Positions 7,840 through 17,537 of a stretch of 64,000 nucleotides of DNA are shown here, piece after piece (the first letter of the stretch is position 1; each line of letters starts with the position of its first letter). The notes beneath the pieces are model-generated. The model had not been told where the DNA came from, did not search any database, and worked only from the letters and a program-made list of their open reading frames with translations. Both the position numbers and the translations under genes were made by a program. The DNA comes from Cyanobium sp. M30B3 (GTDB taxonomy: Bacteria; Cyanobacteriota; Cyanobacteriia; PCC-6307; Cyanobiaceae): positions 2,356,001 through 2,420,000 of the forward strand of contig CP073761.1 of assembly GCA_018399015.1 (NCBI GenBank), in the 5' to 3' direction.

Positions 7840-8973
7840 GTGATCGGCTACATCTCCGACAACCTGCTGATTCCGATCCTCGACTTCTTCTACGGATTGG
7901 TGCCCAGCTATGGCCTGGCGATCGTCGCCCTCACGGTGGTGATCCGCCTGGCGCTGTTCCCGCTCAGCGCCGGCTCGATCCGCAATGCCCGGCGGATGCG
8001 CATCGCCCAGCCGGTGATGCAGCAGCGCCAGGCGGAGATCCGCAGCAAGCACGCCAACAACCCCCAGAAGCAGCAGGAGGAACTGGGCAAGCTGATGCAG
8101 GAGTTCGGCAGCCCGCTGGCCGGCTGTCTGCCCCTGCTGGTGCAGATGCCGATCCTGTTCGCCCTGTTCGCCACCCTGCGCGGCTCACCGTTCGCCGATG
8201 TGCCCTACACCTTCAACGTGAAGGTGCTGCCGGCCGAGCAGATCGCCACGGTGGAGCCCAAGCCGTTCAACAGCGCCAGCCACTCGATCTTCCTGAGCAG
8301 CAGCAACCACGTACCGGTGATCGGCACCCTGGAGAAGGGCACCAAGCTGGGCGTGGGCGACACCACCACGGTGAACCTGCACACCAAGGAGGGCACCAGT
8401 TTCGCCAGCGTGCTCACGGGGGCCGAGAACGGCAGTCGCTTCACCCCCAGCTGGAGCGTCACAAAAGGCGACGGCGTGGTGAGTGTGGACCAGAACGGCA
8501 CGATCACAGCCCTTGCCCCCGGTGACGCCACGGTGGAGGCCAAGGTGCCCGGCCTGGCTGCCCGCACCGGCTTCCTGTTCATCCAGGCCCTGGGTCAGGT
8601 GGGCTTCATGGGCGACGCAGGCGTGAACTGGGACATCGCCGTGCTGGTGGCGGCCTTCGGCGCCAGCCTGTTCATCTCCCAGATCCTCTCGGGGATGGGG
8701 ATGCCGGCCAACCCCCAGCAGTCCACGGCCAACAAGATCACGCCGGTGATGATCACGGCAATGTTCCTGTTCTTCCCCCTGCCGGCCGGGGTATTGCTCT
8801 ACATGGTGGTGGCCAACATCTTCCAGGCGCTGCAGACCTTCCTGCTCAGCCGCGAGGCCCTGCCCGACAATCTCCAGAAGATCCTCGACCAGCAGATGGC
8901 CCAGCAGGCCGTCACAGTCACCGCCAACGCCAGCGGCGACCGGCTGCCCTTCGAGCCCAAGGGGAAGAAGTGA
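7840..8973 (+). CDS. yidC: Membrane protein insertase YidC/Oxa1/Alb3 with Ig-like loop
   Basis: A 377-residue insertase starting at GTG 7840. The N-terminal block ([21 protein letters not shown]) is the first conserved transmembrane segment with its Arg. It is followed by the cytoplasmic hairpin rich in Met/Gln ([13 protein letters not shown]) and [16 protein letters not shown]. The C-terminal helices ([20 protein letters not shown]) complete the five-helix core. It inserts thylakoid and plasma-membrane proteins with or without SecYEG. Between the second and third core helices, residues about 125-245 form a large extracytoplasmic loop. The loop's end ([16 protein letters not shown], then [13 protein letters not shown]) resembles a bacterial Ig-like group 2 fold. 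The stop overlaps the next start (GTGA). Confidence 0.93.
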   Translation: MIGYISDNLLIPILDFFYGLVPSYGLAIVALTVVIRLALFPLSAGSIRNARRMRIAQPVMQQRQAEIRSKHANNPQKQQEELGKLMQEFGSPLAGCLPLLVQMPILFALFATLRGSPFADVPYTFNVKVLPAEQIATVEPKPFNSASHSIFLSSSNHVPVIGTLEKGTKLGVGDTTTVNLHTKEGTSFASVLTGAENGSRFTPSWSVTKGDGVVSVDQNGTITALAPGDATVEAKVPGLAARTGFLFIQALGQVGFMGDAGVNWDIAVLVAAFGASLFISQILSGMGMPANPQQSTANKITPVMITAMFLFFPLPAGVLLYMVVANIFQALQTFLLSREALPDNLQKILDQQMAQQAVTVTANASGDRLPFEPKGKK

Positions 8974-9503
8974 ACCCGCTGCGGCCGGTTGCCATCCAGG
9001 AGCTCAGCGGCCTGGCTGAAGGCCGCCGCTGGGACATCGATCAGCCCCTGCCCGAGCTCGCCAGTCTCACGCCGGTGCGTGGCCACGTGCAGGCCAGCCA
9101 CCGCGGCAATGTGCTGGAGGTGGAGGGTGAAGCGTCCACGATCGTGACCCTCTGCTGCGACCGCTGCCTGCAGCACTTCAACCACCCGCTCAGCTTTCAC
9201 ACCCATGAGCTGCTCTGGCTGGGGGAACAGGCCCGCCAGCAGGGACTGGAAACCAGCCTGATCGAACAGGGCGAGGCGGTGCTCGATCTCGACCCCGATG
9301 CCCTCAGCGAGAGCCTCGATCCCCAGGGCAGCTTCGATCCCGGCCACTGGACCTTCGAGCAGCTCAGCCTGCAGCTGCCGGCCGTGAACCGCTGCGGCCC
9401 CGACTGTCCGGGTCCCGCCAGCTGGGGCAGCGCCGACAGCGGCATCGATCCCCGCTGGGCCGGGCTGCAGGCCCTGCGGGGCGGGGATGGCGAAACCCGA
9501 TGA
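8970..9503 (+). CDS. DUF177 (YceD-like) protein
   Basis: A 177-residue protein starting at a GTG that overlaps the yidC stop. It carries [13 protein letters not shown] (about residues 62-74), which is the CxxC of DUF177, and ends with a second Cys pair, CGPDCPG (about residues 147-153). DUF177/YceD proteins are linked to 23S rRNA accumulation and to rpmF expression in other bacteria and plants, so a role in ribosome assembly is likely. It sits between yidC and ycf46 in a plus-strand run of overlapping genes. Confidence 0.8.
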   Translation: MNPLRPVAIQELSGLAEGRRWDIDQPLPELASLTPVRGHVQASHRGNVLEVEGEASTIVTLCCDRCLQHFNHPLSFHTHELLWLGEQARQQGLETSLIEQGEAVLDLDPDALSESLDPQGSFDPGHWTFEQLSLQLPAVNRCGPDCPGPASWGSADSGIDPRWAGLQALRGGDGETR

Positions 9504-11008
9504 GCGCCGCCGGCAGCTGGGCCGACCAGCTCGATCTGCTGATCCGCTCGCGCACGCCGATCCTCTGGATCCGCAGCCTGGAGGAGGATCGGGTGGAGAG
9601 CCTGCTGGAGCAGGCCGCCCAGCGGCTGGGCAACCGCCCCCTGCTGCGCTGGGATTTCGTGGATGGCCTGCGCGGTGCCCCCAACCGCGAGGGGGAGGCG
9701 GCCCGCAACCCGATGGCGGCACTCGCCGCCCTCGACCCCCTGCCGTCCGGGCAGGAGGCCATCCTGCTGCTGCGCGACTTTCACCGCTACTGCGAGGACG
9801 CCGGCGTCTGCCGGCGCCTGCGCAATCTGGCCGGCACGCTGCGCCAGAGCGCCCGCACCCTGGTGATCACCGCCCCCAACTGGCAGTTGCCCGCGGAGCT
9901 GGACGACAGCATCACCGTGCTGGAACTGCCCCTGCCCGATGCCCTTGAGATCAGCGCGTTGCTCCGTTCGATCGCCCAGGCCTGCGGCGAGCCCCTGGAG
10001 CCCGCCGTGCTGGATCAGCTCAGCGGCGCCTGCCATGGCCTCAGCGCCCAGCGGGTGCGCCAGCTGGCCGCCCGGGCCCTGGCCCGCCGCGGGCGGCTGA
10101 GCGCGGACGACCTGGCCGAGGTGCTGGAGGAGAAGCGCCAGGCCATCGCCAAGACCGAGCTGCTGGAGTACTGCCCCACGGAGGCCACCCCGGCGGACAT
10201 CGGTGGCCTGGACGCCCTCAAGCACTGGCTGGAACAGCGGCGCCTGGCCTTCAGTGAGGAAGCCCGCCGCTACGGGCTGCCGCTGCCCCGGGGCGTGCTG
10301 TTGGTGGGTCCCCAGGGCACGGGCAAGTCGCTCACGGCCAAGGCGATCGCCCACAGCTGGGGCATGCCCCTGCTGCGTCTGGATGTGGGCCGGCTGTTCG
10401 CCGGCCTGGTGGGGGCTTCCGAGGCGCGCACCCGCGAGATGATCCAGCGGGCCGAAGCCATGGCCCCCTGCGTGCTCTGGATCGACGAGATCGACAAGGG
10501 CTTTGGCGGTGATTCCCGCAGTGACGGCGGCACCAGCCAGCGGGTGCTGGGCACGGTGCTCACCTGGATGGCGGAGAAGACCAGCGCGGTGTTCGTGGTG
10601 GCCACGGCCAACGCGGTGGAACGGCTGCCGGGCGAGCTGCTGCGCAAGGGCCGCTTCGACGAGATCTTCCTGCTCGACCTGCCCAGCGCCGAAGAGCGCC
10701 GCGCCATCCTCGACCTGCAGCTGCGCCGGCGGCGGCCCGAACACCAGCTCCCCCTGGAGGTGCTGGTGGATCGCACGGCGGGCTTCTCCGGCGCCGAACT
10801 GGAACAGACGGTGATCGAAGCCATGCACCTGGCTTTCGCCGAGGCCCGCGACTTCAGCGAAGCCGACCTGGTGGCGGCCGCCAGCCAGGTGGTACCGCTC
10901 TCGCGCACGGCCCGGGAGCAACTGGAGCAGCTGCAGGCCTGGGCCCGCGGCGGCCGGGCACGGCCGGCCTCGAGATTGCGGGGTATGACGAACTCCGACG
11001 TGGCGTAA
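9500..11008 (+). CDS. ycf46: AAA ATPase, Ycf46 family
   Basis: A 502-residue protein. The N-terminal third (DLLIRSRTPILWIRSLEEDR) is the Ycf46-specific domain. The C-terminal half is a AAA module with Walker A GPQGTGKS (about residue 272), Walker B CVLWIDEIDKGFGG, and the arginine-finger region ELLRKGRFDEIFLLDLP. Ycf46 is encoded in some algal plastids and in cyanobacteria; it has been tied to photosynthesis and inorganic carbon use, but its substrate is not established. The start overlaps the DUF177 stop by four bases. Confidence 0.88.
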   Translation: MSAAGSWADQLDLLIRSRTPILWIRSLEEDRVESLLEQAAQRLGNRPLLRWDFVDGLRGAPNREGEAARNPMAALAALDPLPSGQEAILLLRDFHRYCEDAGVCRRLRNLAGTLRQSARTLVITAPNWQLPAELDDSITVLELPLPDALEISALLRSIAQACGEPLEPAVLDQLSGACHGLSAQRVRQLAARALARRGRLSADDLAEVLEEKRQAIAKTELLEYCPTEATPADIGGLDALKHWLEQRRLAFSEEARRYGLPLPRGVLLVGPQGTGKSLTAKAIAHSWGMPLLRLDVGRLFAGLVGASEARTREMIQRAEAMAPCVLWIDEIDKGFGGDSRSDGGTSQRVLGTVLTWMAEKTSAVFVVATANAVERLPGELLRKGRFDEIFLLDLPSAEERRAILDLQLRRRRPEHQLPLEVLVDRTAGFSGAELEQTVIEAMHLAFAEARDFSEADLVAAASQVVPLSRTAREQLEQLQAWARGGRARPASRLRGMTNSDVA

Positions 11009-11057
11009 CAAGGGAGCAGCCAGCCCCTGGCACCAGCGCTCACCCCCCCTACGGTCC

Positions 11058-11258
11058 ATGGCAACCGCAGCCCAAGCCGTGACCCCCAGCCCCAGCCCCC
11101 GCGATCACGGCGACCTAGTGAACCAGCTGGCGGTGGCCTGCATCGGTGCCGGCGTGGTCACCAGCCTCGCCGTGGCCCAGGGCCAGAACCCCCTCACCGC
11201 CCTGGGCATCACCCTGTTCTCAGCTGTGGCGGCCGTGATGGCCGGCCAGCTGCTCTGA
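11058..11258 (+). CDS. Small hydrophobic protein, function unknown
   Basis: A 66-residue protein. The first 20 residues are Ser/Pro-rich; the rest is hydrophobic with two probable membrane segments (LAVACIGAGVVTSLAVA and LGITLFSAVAAVMAG). I do not recognise the family. Codon use matches the neighbours and the ATG at 11058 begins an uninterrupted frame 50 bp after ycf46, so it is probably a real small membrane protein that may share the ycf46 transcript. Confidence 0.55.
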   Translation: MATAAQAVTPSPSPRDHGDLVNQLAVACIGAGVVTSLAVAQGQNPLTALGITLFSAVAAVMAGQLL

Positions 11259-11355
11259 GCCACTGCAACAGGATGGGTAGGTACGGTTGCCTGCGGTTTC
11301 CACTCCTCCTAACTTGAAACAGATCAGGCCTGACTGGCCCCGTTGAATCGCAAAG

Positions 11356-12345
11356 ATGGCAAGGTTCCAAGCGAGCGGACAATCCCTGTGCGCCCTGGCG
11401 GCTGCCCTGCTGCTCACCAGCACCAGCACCCTGCCAGCGCTGGCAGCCCTACCCCAGATGCGGCAAGGGCAGGCCGCCTTGATGCTCTCCAGTGAGGGCG
11501 ACCTGTTGCTGGCTGAGAACGACAACAAAGACAAAAAGAAAAAGAAGAAACAAAAGCAAGGCCAGCCAGGCAGCAGCCAATCCCACAAGGAAAAGCAGGT
11601 CCAGTCTCAACCGGCCAAAAAGAGCGATCGCAAAGCAACCGATCCCTCCAAGACCAAGAACAAGCAGTCAGGCACCAACAAGAAGAAGATTTCCGACAAG
11701 CAGCGGGATAAGATCTATCAGGAAGGCCGCCAGGACGGCCTCAACAAGGGTCGCAACAAGGGCTACGACAAGGGCTACGACAAGGGTTTCGATGCTGGCA
11801 AGAAGAAAGGAAAGGATAAGGCCTATCGCAACGTACAGCGCCAGCAATGGAAATCGTGGAACAGCAACCAGTGGAAGCAGTACAACCGATCACGGCGCAA
11901 CATCTGGGTGAACCCGGTTCGATACAACCGCCCCTTCTATGGCTATCCCGGCTGGGCTCAAAGCCCTAACTGGGGTTACAACCGCCCCTGGGGTGGCGGC
12001 TGGTACAACTCCAGCTCGCCCAGCTGGAGCTGGTGGGGCGGCCAGGCCCTCGGCTGGGGCATCAACGCCCTCACCACGGCCCTGATCGTCAACAATGCTG
12101 TCAACAGGGCGATCCGGGATCGCCAGTCCACGGTTGTGGTGCCCAACAGTTCCATGCAGCTGTACTACGGGTCGGTGGAGGCCATGGATCAAACCGCAAT
12201 CACCTTTGTGGTGGCCAATGGCAACTACACCTATGAGATGGAGGCCGACTGCGAGGACGGCCTGCTCAATGGCGATGTGCCCACCTCCCTGGCCGAGGCT
12301 GAACTGGTGAACACGGCCTGCCAGGTGGCCTTCGGAACGATCTGA
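11356..12345 (+). CDS. Lys-rich secreted protein, function unknown
   Basis: A 329-residue protein with a clear signal peptide (hydrophobic stretch ALAAALLLTSTSTLPALAAL). Next comes a strongly basic, low-complexity region with a run of Lys (KDKKKKKKQK) and a short repeat, KGYDKGYDKGFD. The middle is Trp/Tyr/Gly/Asn-rich (YNRPFYGYPGWAQSPNWGYN). A hydrophobic segment, WGINALTTALIVNNAVNRAI, precedes a C-terminal domain of about 80 residues with a Cys pair. I do not recognise a catalytic family. The composition suggests a cell-surface or matrix-binding protein, which is inference only. GC is lower than in the flanking genes. Confidence 0.7.
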   Translation: MARFQASGQSLCALAAALLLTSTSTLPALAALPQMRQGQAALMLSSEGDLLLAENDNKDKKKKKKQKQGQPGSSQSHKEKQVQSQPAKKSDRKATDPSKTKNKQSGTNKKKISDKQRDKIYQEGRQDGLNKGRNKGYDKGYDKGFDAGKKKGKDKAYRNVQRQQWKSWNSNQWKQYNRSRRNIWVNPVRYNRPFYGYPGWAQSPNWGYNRPWGGGWYNSSSPSWSWWGGQALGWGINALTTALIVNNAVNRAIRDRQSTVVVPNSSMQLYYGSVEAMDQTAITFVVANGNYTYEMEADCEDGLLNGDVPTSLAEAELVNTACQVAFGTI

Positions 12346-12449
12346 TCGACCGGACCCGCCCGGGATCTCAGACAGTGCAGGAATCGGTTGGGGTGGCTCC
12401 TTGGCCAGCCCCAACCAGGAGCAGCTCCCGGCGAACACCCGAGGTGGGA

Positions 12450-13658
12450 ATGGGCGAACAACTGCGGGCGGCGATGCCCGCCCTCCACAACAAGACCTAC
12501 TTCAACTACGGCGGCCAGGGGCCCCTGCCGGATCCTTCTCTGCAGGCAATCCTCTGCTGCTGTCGGAGCATTCAGGAGCTGGGACCGTTCACCACAGCGG
12601 TGTGGCCCCTGGTCGAGGCGACCACCACACGCCTGCGCGAGCGCCTCGGCGGTTGGCTGGGGGTGGCCCCCACCCGGCTGGCTTTCACGGAGAACGTGAC
12701 CTCCGGGTGTGTGCTGCCCCTGTGGGGCCTGCCATGGCAGCCGGGGGACGTCCTGCTGCTCAGTGACTGTGAGCATCCGGGCGTGGTGGCGGCCTGCCAG
12801 GAGCTGGCACGGCGTCATGGCCTGCAGGTGCGGCAGTTCAGGGTGAGCGACCTGCGCGGCGGCCCTGAGCACACGGAAACCGGGCTGCTGGAACGGCTGG
12901 AGCAGGCCTTGGAGCCCCAGACCCGGCTGGTGGTGCTCTCCCACCTGCTCTGGAACAGCGGCCAGTTGCTGCCGATCGCACGGGTGGCCGAGCGGCTCTA
13001 CCTGCACCCCAACCACCCCTGGCTGCTGGTGGATGGGGCCCAGAGCCTGGGTTCGGTGCCGGTTGCCGCCGCCGCCAGTGCCGCCGATATCTACGCCTGC
13101 ACCGGCCACAAGTGGTGCTGCGGCCCGGAGGGCCTGGGGGTGGTGGCGTTGTCGGAGCGGCTGCTGGCCGAAGCCCAGCCCACCCTGATCGGCTGGCGCA
13201 GTCTGCTGTCGGAGCAGGTCAGCGGGCCCGAGGCCGCCCCTGGAGGCTCCCCCTTCCACAGCGACGGGCGGCGCTTTGAGGTGGCCACCTCCTGCATTCC
13301 CCTGTTCGCCGGCCTGGACTGCTCCTTGCAGCTGCTGGAGGCGGAAGGATCGGCGGAGCAGCGTCTGGAGAGCCTCCGCAGCACAGCCAACCGGCTCTGG
13401 CAGGAACTCCAGCAGGTGCCGGGCGTGGAACCTCTGCTGCAGGAGCCCCCTCCGGCAGGGCTGGTGAGCTTCACCCTCACTGACGCCGCTGGCAGGGCAA
13501 TCAAGCCCGAGGCGATCGTGGACACCCTCGGAGAGCAAGCCATCTGGCTGCGCTCGCTCCCCGAGCCAGCCTGCCTGCGCGCCTGCACCCACATCACCAC
13601 CACAGCAGCAGACCTGGAGCGGTTGCTGCAGGCACTGCGGGGGCTGCAACGCGGCTGA
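12450..13658 (+). CDS. Class-V aminotransferase-fold PLP enzyme, cysteine lyase/desulfurase-like
   Basis: A 402-residue fold-type I PLP enzyme. NKTYFNYGGQGPLP at the start is the substrate-entry region. FTENVTSGCVLPLWG and SDCEHPGVVA match the family's cofactor-binding segments. LVDGAQSLGSVPV holds the Asp that contacts the pyridine ring, and CTGHKWCCGPEGLG holds the Schiff-base lysine. The cyanobacterial C-DES type (L-cysteine/cystine C-S lyase, supplying sulfur) is the closest remembered match; SufS-type desulfurase is the alternative, and the SufS active-site Cys loop was not clearly found. An in-frame GTG at 12375 would add 25 residues. The ATG at 12450 is preferred because GAGGTGG lies just upstream and homology begins there. 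Confidence 0.75.
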   Translation: MGEQLRAAMPALHNKTYFNYGGQGPLPDPSLQAILCCCRSIQELGPFTTAVWPLVEATTTRLRERLGGWLGVAPTRLAFTENVTSGCVLPLWGLPWQPGDVLLLSDCEHPGVVAACQELARRHGLQVRQFRVSDLRGGPEHTETGLLERLEQALEPQTRLVVLSHLLWNSGQLLPIARVAERLYLHPNHPWLLVDGAQSLGSVPVAAAASAADIYACTGHKWCCGPEGLGVVALSERLLAEAQPTLIGWRSLLSEQVSGPEAAPGGSPFHSDGRRFEVATSCIPLFAGLDCSLQLLEAEGSAEQRLESLRSTANRLWQELQQVPGVEPLLQEPPPAGLVSFTLTDAAGRAIKPEAIVDTLGEQAIWLRSLPEPACLRACTHITTTAADLERLLQALRGLQRG

Positions 13659-13662
13659 GCAC

Positions 13663-13691
13663 AAAAAAACCCGGGGAGCCGACTCCCCGGG
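13663..13691 (-). terminator. Rho-independent terminator of aqpZ
   Basis: A perfect 9-bp stem (13670-13678 with 13683-13691) with a 4-base loop. On the minus strand it is followed by seven U residues (the A7 run at 13663-13669). It lies just after the aqpZ stop and is shared in space with the end of the convergent PLP-enzyme gene. Confidence 0.85.
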
Positions 13692-13727
13692 CAGAGCACA
13701 GCGGTGCCGCGACGGAGCGGCAAGAGC

Positions 13728-14497
13728 TCAGATCGGATCCGACGGGATCACGCCGTTCACCGCAGGCTCATGGGTGAGCAGGTTGCGGTACACCCAGCCA
13801 GCCAGCAGGGCGCCGGCGATCGGGGCCACCCAGAACAGCCAGAGCTGGCCCATGGCTTCCGCTCCGGCCCACACGGCCACACCGGTGCTGCGGGCGGGGT
13901 TCACCGAGGTGTTGGTGATGGGGATGCTGATCAGGTGGATCAGGGTGAGAGCCAGGCCGATGGGCACGCCGGCAAAGCCGGAGGGAGCCAGACGGTCGGT
14001 TGCGCCCATGATCACGATCAGGAAGAAGAAGGTAAGCACCACCTCGATCAGCAGGGCTGAGAAGAAGCCATAGCCCCCCGGCGAGTGGGCCAGAAAGCCG
14101 TTGGTGGCCAGGGGGTTGCTGCCGGTGAGGGCAAAACCTTCACGGCCACTGGCCACCAGGAAGATGAAACCACCGGCGATGATGGCGCCGAGCACCTGGG
14201 CCACCACATAGGACAGCAGCTGGGAGCCCGGGAAGCGACCACCAGCCCAGAGGCCGAAGCTCACCGCAGGGTTGATGTGACAGCCGGAGATATGACCGAT
14301 CGCGTAGGCCATCGTGAGCACGGTGAGGCCGAAGGCGAGCGACACCCCAGGAAACCGAGGCCGAACGGGTTGGCGGCAGCGTCGTTGTAGGGGAAGGCGG
14401 CGGCGAGGACGGCACTGCCGCAACCGCCGAGCACCAGCCAGAAGGTGCCGAATAGTTCAGCGAGAAATTTTTTGGACAGGGAGGGAGTGGACGCCAT
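13728..14497 (-). pseudogene. aqpZ: Aquaporin Z, one apparent frameshift
   Basis: The gene reads [20 protein letters not shown] from the ATG at 14497 and is in frame to about 14349. There the frame changes at NPFGLGFLG and continues as [20 protein letters not shown] to the stop at 13728. Adding one base to the C4 run at 14345-14348 restores a single product of about 255 residues. Both pore motifs are present: HINPAVSFG (first NPA) and SVNPARSTG (second NPA), with six membrane segments. AqpZ is a water channel of the plasma membrane; in cyanobacteria it affects osmotic response and glucose tolerance. A sequencing error at the homopolymer is more likely than real inactivation, because both halves are well conserved. 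Confidence 0.88.
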
Positions 14498-14876
14498 GGG
14501 CGATCGACAGGAACGTGTGAAGTGTGCCAGCCAGACGCCAGGCTTGGCCACCTCGCACCAACGAGTGCCGCAGAATTACACAATTAACGCCACCAATCCA
14601 GCAGAAGAGGTGGGGCAACAGCATTGAGGTCTCGTGGTTTCCAGGCCAGGACATCCCAGTTGGCCAGGCCATCCCAGAGGTCAGTCGGTGCAATGGCGAA
14701 GCAAACAAGCAGATACCTCAGTTTGTGTTGTCATTCGAACCGATCTGTATACGGTGAAGCCGTGGGTGGACCATCCCAAACAGGGAGCTGGCCCGATGGG
14801 CAGAACCGACAACAGCCCTCAAGCCGCTGCAGGATTCACCGCTCGCAACCCACGCCTATTCCCATACCCCCTGATC
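14498..14876. other. Divergent intergenic region, aqpZ to the SH3-like protein
   Basis: About 380 bp without a supported gene. It must hold the promoters of aqpZ (leftward) and of the secreted protein at 14877 (rightward). It is visibly less GC-rich than its surroundings. An AT-rich hexamer TATACG at 14748-14753 could be a -10 element for the rightward gene, but no well-spaced -35 was found. An open frame does extend upstream of 14877 through this region, but its sequence is not protein-like. Confidence 0.4.
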
Positions 14877-15629
14877 ATGAACCCGGTCACCTCTCAGGCT
14901 CTGCGTCGGCCGCTGCTGGCCGCCGCCACCGGCGTGGTGCTGCTAGCCGCAGGCGGCACCGCCCAGGCCAGCGCCCCGGCCGAGATGCTCCAGAAGGCGG
15001 AAACCGCCTGTCTGGGCAAGGCGACCAGCGAAGGCTGGCGCGCCGATCCGTCGAGCGTGGTCTCCCGCCGCGCCATCGATGCCGACCGTGTCGAGATCGT
15101 GCTCGACCTCAGCAAGGACGGCGTCAACAAGGCCCGGCTCACCTGCCCCTTCAGCGCCAGCAAGGGCGTGGTTGGCCTCGGCGATGCCCTCAAGGCAGGT
15201 GCGGACCGCACCGACTTCGGCCAGGACTTCTCACGCTCGATGGCCACGGCCGCCAGTGAAACCCAGGCCGTGAACCGCTCCCATGCCTGGTGGCTGCTCC
15301 TGCCGATCGGCCTGGCCGGCCTGAGCTGGGCTGCCCTGCGGGGCCAGGGGGGTGACGAACTCCGTTACGGCGACCCCGAACCACCGCTGGGTGGTCGTAG
15401 CGCTGATTCTTTCATCGCCACGGCCAACGGCCAGCATGGCCAGGCCGAGATCCATGAGCTGGCCGAGCAGCACTCCCTGGTGCGCCGCCGGATCAACAAC
15501 GGCCAGGTGGTCTCCCTCACCGGTCGCTCTACCAACGGCTGGCTGGAGGTAGCTGGCGGCGGCTGGGTGCGGGAAAGCGACATGCGCATCCGCCAGGGCA
15601 GCTCGGTGGCCTCCGTCAACAGGGGCTGA
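14877..15629 (+). CDS. Secreted or membrane-anchored SH3-like domain protein
   Basis: A 250-residue protein from ATG 14877. It has a signal peptide (LLAAATGVVLLAAGGTAQA), an extracytoplasmic region with one Cys pair (ETACLGK and LTCPFSASK), then a single membrane helix (WWLLLPIGLAGLSWAALRG, about residues 139-157). The C-terminal domain, NNGQVVSLTGRSTNGWLEV and GGGWVRESDMR, resembles a bacterial SH3 (SH3b) fold, usually a peptidoglycan- or ligand-binding module. I do not recognise a specific family. An in-frame upstream start at 14634 would bury the signal peptide 80 residues in, so it was rejected. Confidence 0.65.
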   Translation: MNPVTSQALRRPLLAAATGVVLLAAGGTAQASAPAEMLQKAETACLGKATSEGWRADPSSVVSRRAIDADRVEIVLDLSKDGVNKARLTCPFSASKGVVGLGDALKAGADRTDFGQDFSRSMATAASETQAVNRSHAWWLLLPIGLAGLSWAALRGQGGDELRYGDPEPPLGGRSADSFIATANGQHGQAEIHELAEQHSLVRRRINNGQVVSLTGRSTNGWLEVAGGGWVRESDMRIRQGSSVASVNRG

Positions 15630-15666
15630 CGCGCTCAGGCCCGGGTGAGCTGATGGGTCCTGTGCT

Positions 15667-17169
15667 TCAGGCGGCAGTCCGCCGGCGCAGGGCCATTTCA
15701 GCCTCCTCCCGGTCGTCGAAGTGCACCTTTTTGGTGCCGAGGATCTGATAGTCCTCATGCCCCTTACCGGCGATCAGCACCAGGTCGTCGGGGCCGGCCT
15801 CGGCGATCGCCGAGGCGATGGCCGAGGCCCGGTCAGCCTCCACCTGCAGGGCGGTGCCGGCGGGAATCCCGGCCAGCACATCGTCGAGGATCCCCTGGGG
15901 GTCCTCGGTGCGGGGATTGTCGGAGGTCACCACCACCGCGTCCGCCAGGCGGGCGGCGATGGCCCCCATCTGGGGCCGCTTGCTGCGGTCGCGGTCGCCG
16001 CCGCAGCCGAACACGCAGATCAGACGGCCCCTGGTGAACGGACGGCAGGCCTGCAGGGCGTTGTCCAGACCATCGGGGGTGTGGGCATAGTCCACCAACA
16101 CCGCCGGCAGATCGTCGTTGGCCCCAGCCAGCACTCGCTCCATGCGGCCAGGCACGCCGCGGAAACCGGCCAGGCCCGCCAGCACCAGCGCCAGGGGCAG
16201 GTCCTGCTGCAGCAGCGCCCCCACCGCCTGCAGCAGGTTCATCAGGTTGAAGCGGCCCACAAGGGGCGAACGGAAGTCGCCACTGCCTGCGGGGCTGTGC
16301 AGGGTGCCGCTCACGCCGTGCTGGTCGATCGCCAGGCCGTCGATGTACAGCTGCGCAGAGGAGTCCTCCAGGGAACTGCGCCAGCAGCGCTTGCCCAGCC
16401 GCTCCACCAGCCGGGCACCCCAGGGGTCATCGCCGTTGACGACGGCCCTGGCGCCATCCGCCGCCAGCAGGGGCTCGGCGAACAGCAGGGCCTTGGCCTC
16501 GAAGTAGGCCTCCATGGACGGGTGATAGTCGAGGTGGTCCTGGGTGAGGTTGGTGAACACCGCTCCGGCGAAGCGGCAGCCCGCCACCCGCTGCTGATCC
16601 AGGGCGTGGGAGCTCACCTCCATGGCGGCGATCAGGGCGCCGGCCTCGGCGGCCTGGGCCAGCTGGCCCTGCAGCAGGTCGGCGAAGGCGGTGGTGTGCT
16701 GGGCGGTGACGCTGTGGCCGGGCCAGCGGTTCACCAGGGTGCCGAACAGGGCTGAAGGCCGGGCGGCATGGTCGGCCAGGTGCTCGATCAGGTGGGTGGT
16801 GGTGGTCTTGCCGTTGGTGCCGGTGACCCCGATCAGCGCCATCCGCTGGCAGGGCTGCCCCCAGAAGGCCGCGGCCAGCAGGCCGGCCCACCGGGCCACC
16901 GGATCGGGCACCACCAGCACCGGATCGTCGGCGCCCGGAGGCTCGGCGGCAGCGGCCTCGGCGCCGATCAGGGCCGCCACCGCGCCCGCCTGCAGGGCCG
17001 CTCGCCAGAAGCGCCCGCCATCGGCCTGGGTGCCGGGCAGGCCCACAAACACACTGCCGGCACCCAGGCGGCGGGAATCACAGCTCACCAGCCGCACATC
17101 CGGGTTGGCCAGGCCCGGCGGCACCTGCAGACCCACCTCGCGCAGAAGGGCATGGAGCAGGCAAGTCAT
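15667..17169 (-). CDS. murE: UDP-MurNAc-L-alanyl-D-glutamate:meso-diaminopimelate ligase
   Basis: A 500-residue Mur ligase. The ATP loop is [19 protein letters not shown] (about residues 113-131). [20 protein letters not shown] contains the lysine that is carbamylated in this family. The C-terminal domain has DNPRTEDP, the residue pattern that selects meso-diaminopimelate over lysine, and GKGHEDYQ. It adds the third residue of the peptidoglycan stem peptide in the cytosol. Length and domain order (UDP-binding, ATPase, substrate) are normal. Confidence 0.96.
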   Translation of the reverse strand: MTCLLHALLREVGLQVPPGLANPDVRLVSCDSRRLGAGSVFVGLPGTQADGGRFWRAALQAGAVAALIGAEAAAAEPPGADDPVLVVPDPVARWAGLLAAAFWGQPCQRMALIGVTGTNGKTTTTHLIEHLADHAARPSALFGTLVNRWPGHSVTAQHTTAFADLLQGQLAQAAEAGALIAAMEVSSHALDQQRVAGCRFAGAVFTNLTQDHLDYHPSMEAYFEAKALLFAEPLLAADGARAVVNGDDPWGARLVERLGKRCWRSSLEDSSAQLYIDGLAIDQHGVSGTLHSPAGSGDFRSPLVGRFNLMNLLQAVGALLQQDLPLALVLAGLAGFRGVPGRMERVLAGANDDLPAVLVDYAHTPDGLDNALQACRPFTRGRLICVFGCGGDRDRSKRPQMGAIAARLADAVVVTSDNPRTEDPQGILDDVLAGIPAGTALQVEADRASAIASAIAEAGPDDLVLIAGKGHEDYQILGTKKVHFDDREEAEMALRRRTAA

Positions 17170-17270
17170 TGCTGGATGCTGCGGATGCGCACCGTTCTAA
17201 ATGGGATCCAAGCCTGGGCCGCCCGCCGGCAACCAAAGCGTGGAGTGGGCCAAGGTCAGGCCAGAGGCAC

Positions 17271-17537
17271 TCACTCCATCTGCACGCCCTGCAGCTTCAG
17301 CCAGCGCTGCAGCTGCTCCCCCGCCAGCCGGGGCGGCACGCGCGGCAGCAGCCGTTCTCCGGCAGGCAGGTTCTGGCCCAGCACCGGTACCTCCAGTCCG
17401 AAGCGCCGCTGCAGGGCGGGGTCGCTGTCCACGTCAATCAGCCGCAGCCGCGGCGGGGGCTGCAGGGCCAGCAGCTTGTCCGCCAGACCTTCGCACAGGC
17501 AGCAGCCCTGGCGGGTGTAGAGCAACAGATCCGCCAT
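17271..17537 (-). CDS. Glutaredoxin-like (DUF836) thioredoxin-fold protein
   Basis: An 88-residue protein beginning with YTRQGCCLCEGLADKL: a first beta strand followed by CxxC (CLCE), the redox-active site of small thioredoxin-fold proteins of the DUF836/YruB type. EVPVLGQNL supplies the cis-proline loop. It probably acts as a cytosolic disulfide reductase or thiol carrier; the partner is unknown. It overlaps the yidD stop by one base, so it is co-transcribed with yidD. Confidence 0.78.
   Translation of the reverse strand: MADLLLYTRQGCCLCEGLADKLLALQPPPRLRLIDVDSDPALQRRFGLEVPVLGQNLPAGERLLPRVPPRLAGEQLQRWLKLQGVQME

Noticed and set aside
9197-11059. A 620-residue frame opposite ycf46
   Set aside because: It is the mirror of a strongly conserved AAA ATPase gene and shows no protein-like pattern.
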